Source of the DNA: JBCCDY01 sp039030555
GTDB taxonomy: Bacteria > Bacteroidota > Bacteroidia > Cytophagales > Cyclobacteriaceae
DNA length: 64,000 bases
Assembly: GCA_039030555.1 (NCBI GenBank)
Contig: JBCCDY010000011.1
Location: 98,804-162,803, forward strand
Reading direction: 5' to 3'
How positions within the stretch are numbered: the first letter of the stretch is position 1; each line of letters begins with the position of its first letter. Made by a program: the position numbers and the translations under genes. Positions 45,155 through 52,009 of this stretch are shown here, piece after piece. The notes beneath the pieces were generated by a model. That model had not been told where the DNA came from and searched no databases. It saw only the letters and a list, made by a program, of their open reading frames with translations.

Positions 45155-45607
45155 TTACTTCAGCCAGTCGTTGAATATATCATTGAACTGTACTGCCACA
45201 TACTCACCTGCATCTGGCGAAATATAGCAAAGGCGAGAGCCGACAGTCGAAAGCGTATGCCAGCAATCGCAGTCGAGGAACCGAAAGCCGGAGGAAAGCT
45301 TGTCCCACCATATCTCGTATTTATCCTGAGATGCATCATCAAAGTCTGCAATCCACTCATCGCCGTCATTTGCAAGCCTGTTCACCGCATTGGTAATGAT
45401 GACTACTTTTGCATGCGACTCCATGGACTTCCTGTCTTTTTCCGGGAAGCAGCTAAAGTCGACAATGAAGTTATTGATACCAAAAAGCTTGCAGGCATCT
45501 TCAAAAGTCTGCAAAGGCAGCATTTTTTCCAGAAAGTCCTTACCGAGGCTTTCAATAAGTTCTTCTGAGTAGACAGTTTCTACTTTTAGTGTTTCATTGT
45601 TTTCCAT
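45155..45607 (-). CDS. DGR variable protein 1 (VR1)
   Basis: A 150-residue soluble protein with no signal or membrane segment. The N-terminal two thirds are acidic and helical (TFEDACKLFGINNF). The last third, from WWDKLSSGFRF to GSRLCYISPDAGEYVAVQF, is shared with two other proteins in the element. The variable repeat covers about residues 103-127, so some 23 constant residues follow it. Variable sites read L, C, C, H, L and T. It is separated by 11 bp from VP2 and coupled to the TR-containing ORF. Function unknown; probably a ligand-binding C-type-lectin-like fold, as in other DGR targets. Confidence 0.88.
   Translation of the reverse strand: MENNETLKVETVYSEELIESLGKDFLEKMLPLQTFEDACKLFGINNFIVDFSCFPEKDRKSMESHAKVVIITNAVNRLANDGDEWIADFDDASQDKYEIWWDKLSSGFRFLDCDCWHTLSTVGSRLCYISPDAGEYVAVQFNDIFNDWLK
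45226..45299 (-). repeat. DGR variable repeat 1 (VR1)
   Basis: Aligned by hand to the TR without gaps: 74 positions, 14 mismatches, all at TR positions that are adenine on the minus strand (14 of 19 adenines changed, 0 of 55 other positions). Substituting bases are mixed (T, G and C on the minus strand). It is the VR closest to the TR and shares 5 more bp with it at the 5' edge than the other two. Confidence 0.95.
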
Positions 45608-45618
45608 GATGAAATGAT

Positions 45619-46167
45619 TTAGTTGATGATCATAAATTTTCTGTACAGATCGGTAAATTGCTTACCTGCATATTCAGCCAGTTCTTTGCTTTTAAAGCAA
45701 AGGCGAGAGCCGACATACGAAAACGTACCCCAGTAATCGCAGTCGTCGAACCGAAAGCCGGAGGGGTCCATGTAAAACCATGGATAGTATTTTGGCTGAT
45801 CCTCATCACTCCAGTTTGCCTCCCATTCTTCATTTAAAGACTTGCACAATAGCTCTGCTATGTACTGATCCTTCAGATGTGCAGGAACATGCTTGAAAAA
45901 GTTGTCTAGGGCTTCCTGAGTCTGTTTGTTGTCATCCAGAATGTCCTTAATTGTTTTGATTCGTTCCACCGGGCTTTTAGGCTTCGGTTTGAAGCTTATA
46001 GCACCATTTTCTTCGTCGATGACGATCTTCTGGCCTTCAGGAGGCGTAATTGTTAGTGTTTCCATATTTATTGTTTGTTTATTGATTGCATTCATCACTT
46101 CAAAATTCATCACCGGATCCCCATAAAGCACATCATACAACTCATCCAGTAATTGCTCATTACTCAT
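45619..46167 (-). CDS. DGR variable protein 2 (VR2)
   Basis: A 182-residue soluble protein. The N-terminal half has a helical start (QLLDELYDVLYG), then a SPVERIKTIKDILDDNKQTQEALDNF-type region that resembles VP3. The shared C-terminal domain runs from YYPWFYMDPSGFRF through GSRLCFKSKELAEYAGKQF to the end. The variable repeat covers about residues 134-157. Variable sites read D, C, Y, G, F and Y. It starts 2 bp before the end of the gene at 46170-46436, within the same operon. Function unknown. Confidence 0.88.
   Translation of the reverse strand: MSNEQLLDELYDVLYGDPVMNFEVMNAINKQTINMETLTITPPEGQKIVIDEENGAISFKPKPKSPVERIKTIKDILDDNKQTQEALDNFFKHVPAHLKDQYIAELLCKSLNEEWEANWSDEDQPKYYPWFYMDPSGFRFDDCDYWGTFSYVGSRLCFKSKELAEYAGKQFTDLYRKFMIIN
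45696..45764 (-). repeat. DGR variable repeat 2 (VR2)
   Basis: Ungapped hand alignment with the TR over 69 bp gives 13 mismatches, every one at a TR adenine (minus strand). Homology stops at the 5' edge where VR2 reads GACCCC and the TR GCTTTC. Confidence 0.93.
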
Positions 46168-46169
46168 TA

Positions 46170-46436
46170 CTAACTACTCATTGATTCAAACTCTTCCTCC
46201 GTACACGGCAACCACGATCGCAACCAGGTATCCATCAGCTCCTTCGTCCCAAAAACCGTAGATTTCCCATACTTCCCAAACCGGATTTTTCCCTCCGTAC
46301 TACTTGTTCGCTTCAAAACCTGCCCTGTCTCCTCCTTGGCATAATAGAGAGGGTATATACTCTTCGCATTCGCTTCTATCATAGGCTTAAAGCTTATTAC
46401 ATTACCGTCCGTCCTATAATTTTTCATTTCTACCAT
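46170..46436 (-). CDS. small phage protein, unknown function
   Basis: An 88-residue protein. MKNYRTDGNVISFKPMIEANAKSI suggests a real start at the second Met, three codons in. The C-terminal half is basic then acidic (GKIRFGKYGKSTVFGTKEL ... CTEEEFESMSS). It lies 2 bp before VP2 in the same orientation. No domain recognised. Confidence 0.55.
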   Translation of the reverse strand: MVEMKNYRTDGNVISFKPMIEANAKSIYPLYYAKEETGQVLKRTSSTEGKIRFGKYGKSTVFGTKELMDTWLRSWLPCTEEEFESMSS

Positions 46437-46446
46437 AAATCTTCAT

Positions 46447-46752
46447 TTAAAGCCCATATTCATGCTTTTTAACACATTTAAACATGGACGCTCTATGGAC
46501 AAACTTTTTGTAACTATTTGATAAACAGTATTTTACAAACGTCCATTTTGGACACCTTTTGTCCAGAAATATGGACGCTATACCGTCCATTTTGGACACC
46601 CTTAACGTATTGATATTCAATAAGTTAATTTTTAAGTGTCCATCAAGCGTCCATGCCGTTTTAGCCCAAAAACACTGTTTCCATTCAATAGATCCTGTTT
46701 TTAAGATCAAATCTAAAATTGATGGACGGACGTTTTCTATAAGTACATTCAT
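46447..46752 (-). CDS. doubtful ORF over a repeat array
   Basis: A 101-codon ORF whose ATG overlaps the stop of the DUF3987 gene by 4 bp, which favours a real gene. Against it, most of its length is a cluster of GTCCA/TGGAC repeats and the protein is Cys/Lys-rich with no recognisable domain. The first 40 residues (MNVLIENVRPSILDLIL...) look the most protein-like. It may be a short gene with a non-coding array behind it. Confidence 0.3.
   Translation of the reverse strand: MNVLIENVRPSILDLILKTGSIEWKQCFWAKTAWTLDGHLKINLLNINTLRVSKMDGIASIFLDKRCPKWTFVKYCLSNSYKKFVHRASMFKCVKKHEYGL
46485..46727. repeat. array of GTCCA/TGGAC words with two identical palindromes
   Basis: Eleven copies of TGGAC (46485, 46496, 46549, 46572, 46593, 46723) or GTCCA (46541, 46561, 46585, 46638, 46649) occur in 243 bp; about 0.5 is expected by chance for both strands at equal base use. 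Two copies form the same palindrome GTCCATTTTGGAC (46541-46553 and 46585-46597), both followed by ACC. The array lies just behind the DUF3987 and DnaB-N-like genes. It could be a replication origin with iterons or a set of operators. Confidence 0.65.
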
Positions 46753-48170
46753 AGCTTTTGCCCTCCGAAATAATGTGGATAGTCTTTCATTAATTTTGGA
46801 ATCAATCGCTCAAGCTTTTTTCTCCCCGCATCATTATTATATTTTTCCCCCCAAAGCGTTTTGGCTATCACCTTATGGCTGTTTCCGGCCTTAATACCAA
46901 AGCTCACCTTCATGGCCAGAAGATTTGGATTTACCTGGTCTTCCACAGTATCGTAACAGTGGAGTGCTGAATAGAAGAAATAGTCCGCCAATTTTAAGGC
47001 CCTCTTCATTTCCGATTCATGAATGCATTCATCATGATTAAATCCCTTGCCCAGCGTTCCGTAGTCTGGTGAGTAAGCCTTATCAGATAGGTGGATCAAA
47101 GCTCCAAAACGCATGACGTACTCAATAATTTTACCCAATACCCCAGCAAACTTGTTCTTCTCATGTCGGTCAGGGCGCAGCTTAAGCTCTAAATGCTTCT
47201 CATTCCTCCAGTTCAAAAATAACTGCACCGCATTTTTACTGGCTGTACACCGGAACGGTTCTTGGTAATGGTTTTCAACCTTTAAGCCATAGTACAAATG
47301 GTTGATACACGTATGGTGGGGCTTTTCCAACTCCCAGGGTAATTCATAGAAGGGATTGTAAAGGGCAATGTCATCACGGTTATCTATGGCAAAAGCAATC
47401 CGATAACCAAATCCCGAAGTAGCCCGATGCCCCTTAAACAATAAGGGTAAAATATCCCACTGAATTCCCCCGATTACATTGGCAAACGGACGGTGTACAT
47501 AATACTTTTTATTACCGGAAAGTGTCTTATAATAAGGGTCACAGTTCCATGATGATATCCAGAACTCCTCATCAGTTCCCTGGCCTCTTCCCATTAGGTT
47601 CAAACCATTAATCCACTCCGCAAGCTCACCCATCACTTTCACAACACCTTTAGGATTGTTCCTAAGGGTATCTTTCACCAAAGTAGCTACCTGGGTGTCT
47701 CTAAATATAAATTCCTTTACCTCTAAAGTCCGTTTGTTTTCTTCAGCAACCTGGGCAATGTTTTCATCATACTGTTCAGCAAGCTCTTTTTGAATTTTCT
47801 TTAAAGGAGAGTAAGCAAAATTTATAGCGCTCGATTTTCCGGAACTCGAAATACCAACCAAGCCCAACCACATCGGCAAATAAACCATATCGCGTTGATT
47901 GAACCCCGCCACATAACTGGTGCCTATGGCAGAACTATAGCTCGAGAGGAAAGCTCCACCAATAAAAGAAGGGGCAAGGTTATATTCGCGCTCAATCTCC
48001 GTCATATACTTTCTAACCTTTGAGTGGAACACATCCAATGGAAAGTTGAGCGGGTCAAACTTTCGCTTATTAAGTTCAAGCTCAATGTCGTCAGTAGAAT
48101 AAGTACTAAGTCCTTTCCGTTGACTAAATTCCTGATAATCCGATAAACTAACCTGTCGTGCATCACCCAT
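46749..48170 (-). CDS. DUF3987-type phage/plasmid helicase-primase-like protein
   Basis: A 473-residue protein with Walker A GISSSGKSSA near 120 and a central region (ELAEWINGLNLMGRGQGTDEEFW) typical of DUF3987. Members occur in phage and plasmid replication modules and are thought to act as helicases with primases. It overlaps the DnaB-N-like gene by 8 bp. The N-terminal primase-polymerase domain often fused to DUF3987 is absent here. Confidence 0.78.
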   Translation of the reverse strand: MGDARQVSLSDYQEFSQRKGLSTYSTDDIELELNKRKFDPLNFPLDVFHSKVRKYMTEIEREYNLAPSFIGGAFLSSYSSAIGTSYVAGFNQRDMVYLPMWLGLVGISSSGKSSAINFAYSPLKKIQKELAEQYDENIAQVAEENKRTLEVKEFIFRDTQVATLVKDTLRNNPKGVVKVMGELAEWINGLNLMGRGQGTDEEFWISSWNCDPYYKTLSGNKKYYVHRPFANVIGGIQWDILPLLFKGHRATSGFGYRIAFAIDNRDDIALYNPFYELPWELEKPHHTCINHLYYGLKVENHYQEPFRCTASKNAVQLFLNWRNEKHLELKLRPDRHEKNKFAGVLGKIIEYVMRFGALIHLSDKAYSPDYGTLGKGFNHDECIHESEMKRALKLADYFFYSALHCYDTVEDQVNPNLLAMKVSFGIKAGNSHKVIAKTLWGEKYNNDAGRKKLERLIPKLMKDYPHYFGGQKL

Positions 48171-48945
48171 GCTCTTTGTGTAATTGCTCCAATTCTAAAA
48201 AATATTTCATGTGGGCTTTCCCATCTTTACAGATATCATCCAACCACCGGATCAATAAACTTGAAAGCTCACGCGTAGAATAATCCTGAACCCGGCCCAT
48301 CATATACCTTTGTATATTGTTCATCAAAAAAGTATGCTGCCAGGGCTTTTTTATCTGTAAAGCCCTTGAATTGATGCCTTCGGAAATTGCCCGTAATTGC
48401 TCGGCTTCTTCAGTAAGGCCTGAACTTTCCAGGTAGTCAGGAATAGTAAGAGCTAACTGCAAAACATCGCAGTTTGGGTCTACAATTTGAGAAAGCATTT
48501 TTTTATAGATCACAGCCCATTCATAAGCTTCCTCCTGCTCTGAAACGCTTAACAACTGCATTAATTTCAACCAGAAATAATCGCGGATGCTCAGCTCTAA
48601 AAGCACAAAAGCATGATAGCTTAAATGGGCATCAGAATAAACCTTTTGAGTAAGCCGACACAACTTATAGGCGACGTCAGCTTCAGAACCATTAGTTTGA
48701 GAATACTTAATATAGACACTATTCACGTCTATGGGCTTTTGCTCTTCAAACAGTAGTTTACACACCTTCCAGACCTTCCTTAGTGAAAAACCCTTGGAAT
48801 CCCTAAAATGCTTTTCATTAAGAATGTGGCAAACCTGTGCATAGGAGTTACTAGAGAGCACAGTACCGATCACCAACTCCTCTAATTCTCTCATATGCTG
48901 CCTCCAGCCCGTATGCCATTCCTGTTTCTGCTGAACCTCACTCAT
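48163..48945 (-). CDS. DnaB N-terminal-domain-like replication protein
   Basis: A 260-residue protein whose residues 15-115 resemble the DnaB helicase N-terminal domain (LEELVIGTVLSSNSYAQV, HFRDSKGFSLRKVWKVCKLL, KPIDVNSVYIKY). No helicase core (RecA-like Walker motifs) is present. The rest is helical. It may link the phage DUF3987 protein to the host primase or helicase loader. It overlaps the HNH gene by 4 bp. Confidence 0.6.
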   Translation of the reverse strand: MSEVQQKQEWHTGWRQHMRELEELVIGTVLSSNSYAQVCHILNEKHFRDSKGFSLRKVWKVCKLLFEEQKPIDVNSVYIKYSQTNGSEADVAYKLCRLTQKVYSDAHLSYHAFVLLELSIRDYFWLKLMQLLSVSEQEEAYEWAVIYKKMLSQIVDPNCDVLQLALTIPDYLESSGLTEEAEQLRAISEGINSRALQIKKPWQHTFLMNNIQRYMMGRVQDYSTRELSSLLIRWLDDICKDGKAHMKYFLELEQLHKEHG

Positions 48946-49265
48946 CGATCAAAAATTTTCAATTGCTCTTTCCTGCTGTGCTTGCGCCCGTACTTTCGGT
49001 TCATGATGTGATGCCCTAAGTCATGCCTTAGATGACACCTTTGGCACAAATGCCGTAGATTATCAAATCGGTTATTGTCCTTATCACCATCCATATGGGC
49101 AGTAGTTAAAACCACCTTGGAACCCGTGACTGGATGTGGCTGATAGTTCTGAGCCCTGCAATCCGGATAGTGAGGAGAACCTTCACAACAGTTTCTCGAT
49201 CGCTTACGGATCAACCGTACGATCAATTTCCATTTCGGATGATATTCTGAATAATCTATTGGCAT
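48942..49265 (-). CDS. HNH endonuclease
   Basis: A 107-residue protein with the HNH core TTAHMDGDKDNNRFDNLRHL followed by CQRCHLRHD; a second Cys pair (CCEGSPHYPDC) provides the other half of the zinc site. Small stand-alone HNH proteins in phages take part in packaging, recombination or homing. Here it lies within the replication cluster, coupled to the gene after it. Substrate unknown. Confidence 0.82.
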   Translation of the reverse strand: MPIDYSEYHPKWKLIVRLIRKRSRNCCEGSPHYPDCRAQNYQPHPVTGSKVVLTTAHMDGDKDNNRFDNLRHLCQRCHLRHDLGHHIMNRKYGRKHSRKEQLKIFDR

Positions 49266-49271
49266 ATCATT

Positions 49272-49961
49272 TCAATTCTCCGTCATCTCCTCCCGGCCTT
49301 GTACCGGGATATCAATCTTTGACCGTTCTAAATCAATCTCAAAATCATATACCAATACCCACGGATTACTTTTCCACGGAAAACGATCTCCATTGATTCG
49401 GTTCCACAACAAAGAGAATTCATCTCTGTACATACCATTGTAACAACTGCTATCCACTTCAAGGTGAACACCTTCCGCCTTGGCATCTTCCTCAGAGATA
49501 TTATTTAACCGTTCAAACCGAACCTTGGTCACTTTCAACCACAACCGGCTCCATGCTTTCGGTAAGTGAATACCCGGCCGCCATCTAAACTCCTGACCAT
49601 CATTAAAAATCAGTCTTTCTTCATCTTCCGGGTCAGAGATGGCGCCTTTGCTATGCATTTCAGCTTCCCAGCTTTCGAGCATGTTTTGTATTTGGTACGT
49701 ATCCCATTCAAAAGGAACTTCAACATCAATAAACGATTGGTCTTTAAACTGAATGCTAATTACCTCATCATAATCCCATGAAAAAGGCCTCCAGCTCTCC
49801 CTCACATAAAACAGGTCTCCATTATTGACCTTATGAAGACTCATCTTGTCAATAGAGTCAGGCTGTGGCTTAATAACCCGCCTGGTTTGCGTTTTCTTAC
49901 CTTCAATGATCTTTTCAATCATCTCCGTAGTAAAAAGTATCGGTAACTCTTTCATCCCCAA
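49272..49961 (-). CDS. ASCH-domain-like phage protein
   Basis: A 229-residue protein starting LPILFTTEMIEKIIEGKKTQ, followed by TRRVIKPQP and DLFYVRESWRPF, the pattern of phage ASCH/PUA-like proteins with proposed RNA-binding roles. The start is probably the second Met (49955). The last ten or so residues (IPVQGREE) are encoded by a genomic palindromic repeat (49282-49312), so the native C-terminus may have been replaced. Confidence 0.65.
   Translation of the reverse strand: MGMKELPILFTTEMIEKIIEGKKTQTRRVIKPQPDSIDKMSLHKVNNGDLFYVRESWRPFSWDYDEVISIQFKDQSFIDVEVPFEWDTYQIQNMLESWEAEMHSKGAISDPEDEERLIFNDGQEFRWRPGIHLPKAWSRLWLKVTKVRFERLNNISEEDAKAEGVHLEVDSSCYNGMYRDEFSLLWNRINGDRFPWKSNPWVLVYDFEIDLERSKIDIPVQGREEMTEN
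49282..49312. repeat. palindromic repeat, family B copy 1 (CCCGG ... CCGGG)
   Basis: GTCATCTCCTCCCGG, a short loop and CCGGGAT. One of seven similar hairpins seen only at 49-61 kb. It forms the 3' end of the ASCH-like gene. Confidence 0.75.
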
Positions 49962-50000
49962 TTCTTAATTATTAATTACTCATTGTTAATTGCTAACTGC

Positions 50001-50336
50001 CTAAGCGCTTATCCTCAACTGCACCCCTTCCAGCTCATCACGTTTCATCTTGCTAAACGTCATCATACCCTGAATGCGTCCCCATAAAGCCATTTCCTCA
50101 GCAACAGCATTAGAACCAGGAGCCAACACATATAAATCACCCTGAAGCTGCCAGACCATGATATAATGCTCTTCCAAAGTTCTCTTTTCAAAGAAAGAAA
50201 GCTTCCTCCGGATGTTCGAAATGGCGTTTAACTCAACCTGCCTTTTGCTGGCCGATTGATTAATACTGCTCTCCCTACGATTAACAAACCGCATAATCAG
50301 CGCCCTGATTTTCCTTTTCGCCTTAGCTCGATCCAT
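50001..50336 (-). CDS. small basic phage protein, unknown function
   Basis: A 111-residue protein with a very basic N-terminus (DRAKAKRKIRALIMRFVNRR) and a helical remainder (NAISNIRRKLSFFEKRTLEEH). Possible nucleic-acid binding. It is followed by a family-B palindrome on the upstream side. No family recognised. Confidence 0.5.
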   Translation of the reverse strand: MDRAKAKRKIRALIMRFVNRRESSINQSASKRQVELNAISNIRRKLSFFEKRTLEEHYIMVWQLQGDLYVLAPGSNAVAEEMALWGRIQGMMTFSKMKRDELEGVQLRISA

Positions 50337-50357
50337 ATCATAAAATTTAATAGTTCC

Positions 50358-50393
50358 GTCATCCCGGTTTCGCCCTAGCGAATACCGGGATCC
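50358..50393. repeat. palindromic repeat, family B copy 2
   Basis: GTCATCCCGGTTTCGCCC, then an AATACCGGGATCCC arm. Nearly the same as the copy at 54477. It lies in the gap between the genes at 50001 and 50430. Confidence 0.75.
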
Positions 50394-50429
50394 CTTTATT
50401 ATAAATTCCCATTTACTAGTTGTTACACA

Positions 50430-50627
50430 CTACTTATTCGCATGCTCACAAGTAAAACCTTCCTTTTTATATCGTTCCTGAAAGCTTTCCAAGCTTTCAT
50501 TCTCATGGTCTACCACCAGGCCGTCCATCACCCGTACCGTAAAGCCGATCTTCCCATTATCGAAGTACCAAATCTCCATCATGTGCTCAGGAATTAGGTT
50601 CTTCACTGACGATTCATGTATACTCAA
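50430..50627 (-). CDS. small phage protein, unknown function
   Basis: A 65-residue acidic protein (HMMEIWYFDNGKIGFTVRVM ... FQERYKKEGFTCEHANK). Its ATG overlaps the stop of the DUF551-like gene by 4 bp, which supports translation. No domain recognised. Confidence 0.5.
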   Translation of the reverse strand: MSIHESSVKNLIPEHMMEIWYFDNGKIGFTVRVMDGLVVDHENESLESFQERYKKEGFTCEHANK

Positions 50628-50842
50628 GTCTTAGTTTTTGGAAGTTTAATATGCTGCCAATGAGTAACTTCTCTTAATCCATCCGTTTCATTAACAAGTA
50701 CGTACTCTGATTCCTTAGCTTTAATAACTCCTTGACTGATGGTGTTCTTTGAGCCATCTAAGGCAGATTTACCTAACCCTAATACAGTCCTTCCGCTTGG
50801 AGGAGTTAATCGATTAATACTTATCCAATCTTCTGATTTCAT
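50624..50842 (-). CDS. DUF551-like small phage protein
   Basis: A 72-residue protein beginning EDWISINRLTPPSGRTVL and ending REVTHWQHIKLPKT. This WIS...LP...VLV...VTHW...P layout is that of DUF551, a common short phage domain of unknown role. It overlaps the neighbouring genes at both ends (4 bp and 29 bp). Confidence 0.6.
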   Translation of the reverse strand: MKSEDWISINRLTPPSGRTVLGLGKSALDGSKNTISQGVIKAKESEYVLVNETDGLREVTHWQHIKLPKTKT

Positions 50843-51020
50843 GCTTATCTTCTTTTATTGAATTTATCTCAAGCTCATTATCCTTAAGCTTTTTCATAAG
50901 GTGCTGGTAAGCCTCAGAGCCATACAGTCCATGCTTCACCAATTCGTTCAACTTCTCGTTTAGCCTTCTGCGCTCCTGCAGCAGACTCGCCGGTATTTCT
51001 TCAGGTTTTTTAAGTATCAT
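50814..51020 (-). CDS. small helical phage protein
   Basis: A 68-residue, highly charged helical protein (ERRRLNEKLNELVKHGLYG, LMKKLKDNELEINSIKEDK), likely a short coiled coil. It overlaps the DUF551-like gene by 29 bp. No family recognised. Confidence 0.45.
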   Translation of the reverse strand: MILKKPEEIPASLLQERRRLNEKLNELVKHGLYGSEAYQHLMKKLKDNELEINSIKEDKHEIRRLDKY

Positions 51021-51032
51021 ACTTACAAACTG

Positions 51033-51182
51033 TTAATTGACCACTGTAATCTTGTATCCCTTCTTCTTCAAATCCTCCAGATAAGCCTTACCCGGTACCA
51101 TACCCTTCTGAAGATAATACTGCAGCACCTGCATCTTCTGCTCAGGCTTAAGCTTCCATTTCCCCAGCTTCTCATTGCTCAT
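51033..51182 (-). CDS. 49-residue small protein
   Basis: An ORF of 49 codons on the minus strand: it begins MSNEKLGKWKLKPEQ, has QYYLQKGMVPGKAYLED and ends KITVVN. It fills the gap between the VR3 gene (stop at 51189) and the gene at 50814, is in the same direction, and has only 6 and 12 bp to its neighbours. Helical and basic. Probably real, function unknown. Confidence 0.5.
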   Translation of the reverse strand: MSNEKLGKWKLKPEQKMQVLQYYLQKGMVPGKAYLEDLKKKGYKITVVN

Positions 51183-51188
51183 CCCTCA

Positions 51189-51632
51189 CTATATCATAAA
51201 CCTCTTGAATACATCGGGGAAAGTCTCTCCAATGTACCTAGCACTTTCAGCATCCTTCAAGCAAAGGCGAGAGCCGACAAGCGAAAACGTAAGCCAGAGA
51301 TCGTAGAAGTTGAACCGAAAGCCGGAGGGGCTCATTACAAAACGCATGGTGTATTTCCATTCGTTTTTATTGGCCCAATCAGGAGTCCAGCCCTCATTAA
51401 AACACGCACAGATAAGTTCTCCAATATGCTCCCATTTTCTGCGCTCAGGAGTTTTGGCATACATTTCATCCAGCTCCTCCATACTGGTATTATGAGCCTT
51501 CAAAACATCCTCAACAGTTTTAAACCGTTCCATCAGACTCAAAGGCTGCTCCACAAGAAGCAGCTCACGGCCATTGTCAGTAACCGACTCAAACTTCATC
51601 CCCTCCGGGACAGGTATCCTTATCTCTTTCAT
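51189..51632 (-). CDS. DGR variable protein 3 (VR3), distant target
   Basis: A 147-residue soluble protein. It begins KEIRIPVPEGMKF, has a SLMERFKTVEDVLKAHNTS helix region like VP2, then FNEGWTPDWANKNEW and the shared end from MSPSGFRF through VGSRLCLKDAESARYIGETF. The variable repeat covers about residues 101-124, with variable sites N, Y, L, L, F and L. It is about 6 kb from the template repeat, so it must be reached in trans. It sits just after the regulatory genes of the lysis-lysogeny region. Function unknown. Confidence 0.87.
   Translation of the reverse strand: MKEIRIPVPEGMKFESVTDNGRELLLVEQPLSLMERFKTVEDVLKAHNTSMEELDEMYAKTPERRKWEHIGELICACFNEGWTPDWANKNEWKYTMRFVMSPSGFRFNFYDLWLTFSLVGSRLCLKDAESARYIGETFPDVFKRFMI
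51260..51328 (-). repeat. DGR variable repeat 3 (VR3)
   Basis: Ungapped alignment with the TR over 69 bp gives 15 mismatches, 14 at TR adenines and one at a TR guanine (TR 45101, G to T on the minus strand). The exception changes a template GAC codon to TTC. Confidence 0.92.
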
Positions 51633-51667
51633 AATTGTTAACTGTTAATTATTAATTCCTAATTGAC

Positions 51668-51991
51668 TCACGACACCTTCTTCTCCTTCTTGTCACCCTC
51701 ATTTCGGAGCACCACATTCCCCTCCTCCAAGGAGGGGTTAGGGGAGGTCTCATTCACCAAATCCATCACCTCACAGCCAAACAGCTCCGCATAAGCCTTC
51801 AACCGGTCGAAAGTGGTAGGCGCATCCTCTCCAATCAAATAGCTCCTGTCCTTCAAAAAAGTAGAGCGACTAATGCCGTACTTCTTCCATAAAATTTCAT
51901 AGAAACGATTGCTCGTCATACTTAGGCGCACGTAACGGAACCTACGCTCCAAATCAAACTTTCGGTTTTTCATTCCCAATTGCTTCCCCAT
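51668..51991 (-). CDS. small phage regulator-like protein with repeat-derived tail
   Basis: Up to 107 residues; the second Met (51973) is a likely start. The core has a helix-turn-helix-like part (FYEILWKKYGISRSTFLKDR, FDRLKAYAELFGCEV). From residue 80 to 92 the protein is encoded by a genomic palindromic repeat (SPNPSLEEG), a common reading of this repeat type. It lies between VP3 and the antirepressor. Confidence 0.5.
   Translation of the reverse strand: MGKQLGMKNRKFDLERRFRYVRLSMTSNRFYEILWKKYGISRSTFLKDRSYLIGEDAPTTFDRLKAYAELFGCEVMDLVNETSPNPSLEEGNVVLRNEGDKKEKKVS
51715..51749. repeat. palindromic repeat, family A copy 1
   Basis: CATTCCCCTCCTCCAAGGAG followed by GGGTTAGGGGAGGT. It has an inner CCCCTCC/GGAGGGG hairpin. 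It forms the end of the coding sequence at 51668-51991. Four copies of this family are seen (51.7, 58.2, 61.0 and 63.0 kb). Confidence 0.8.
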
Positions 51992-52009
51992 TCCTCTAAT
52001 TCGTAATTC

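Noticed and set aside
45257..45568. 103-codon + strand ORF over VP1
   Set aside because: Antisense to a well-supported DGR target gene, with no start context or domain.
49136..49396. 86-codon + strand ORF
   Set aside because: It runs antisense over the HNH and ASCH-like genes and through a palindromic repeat.
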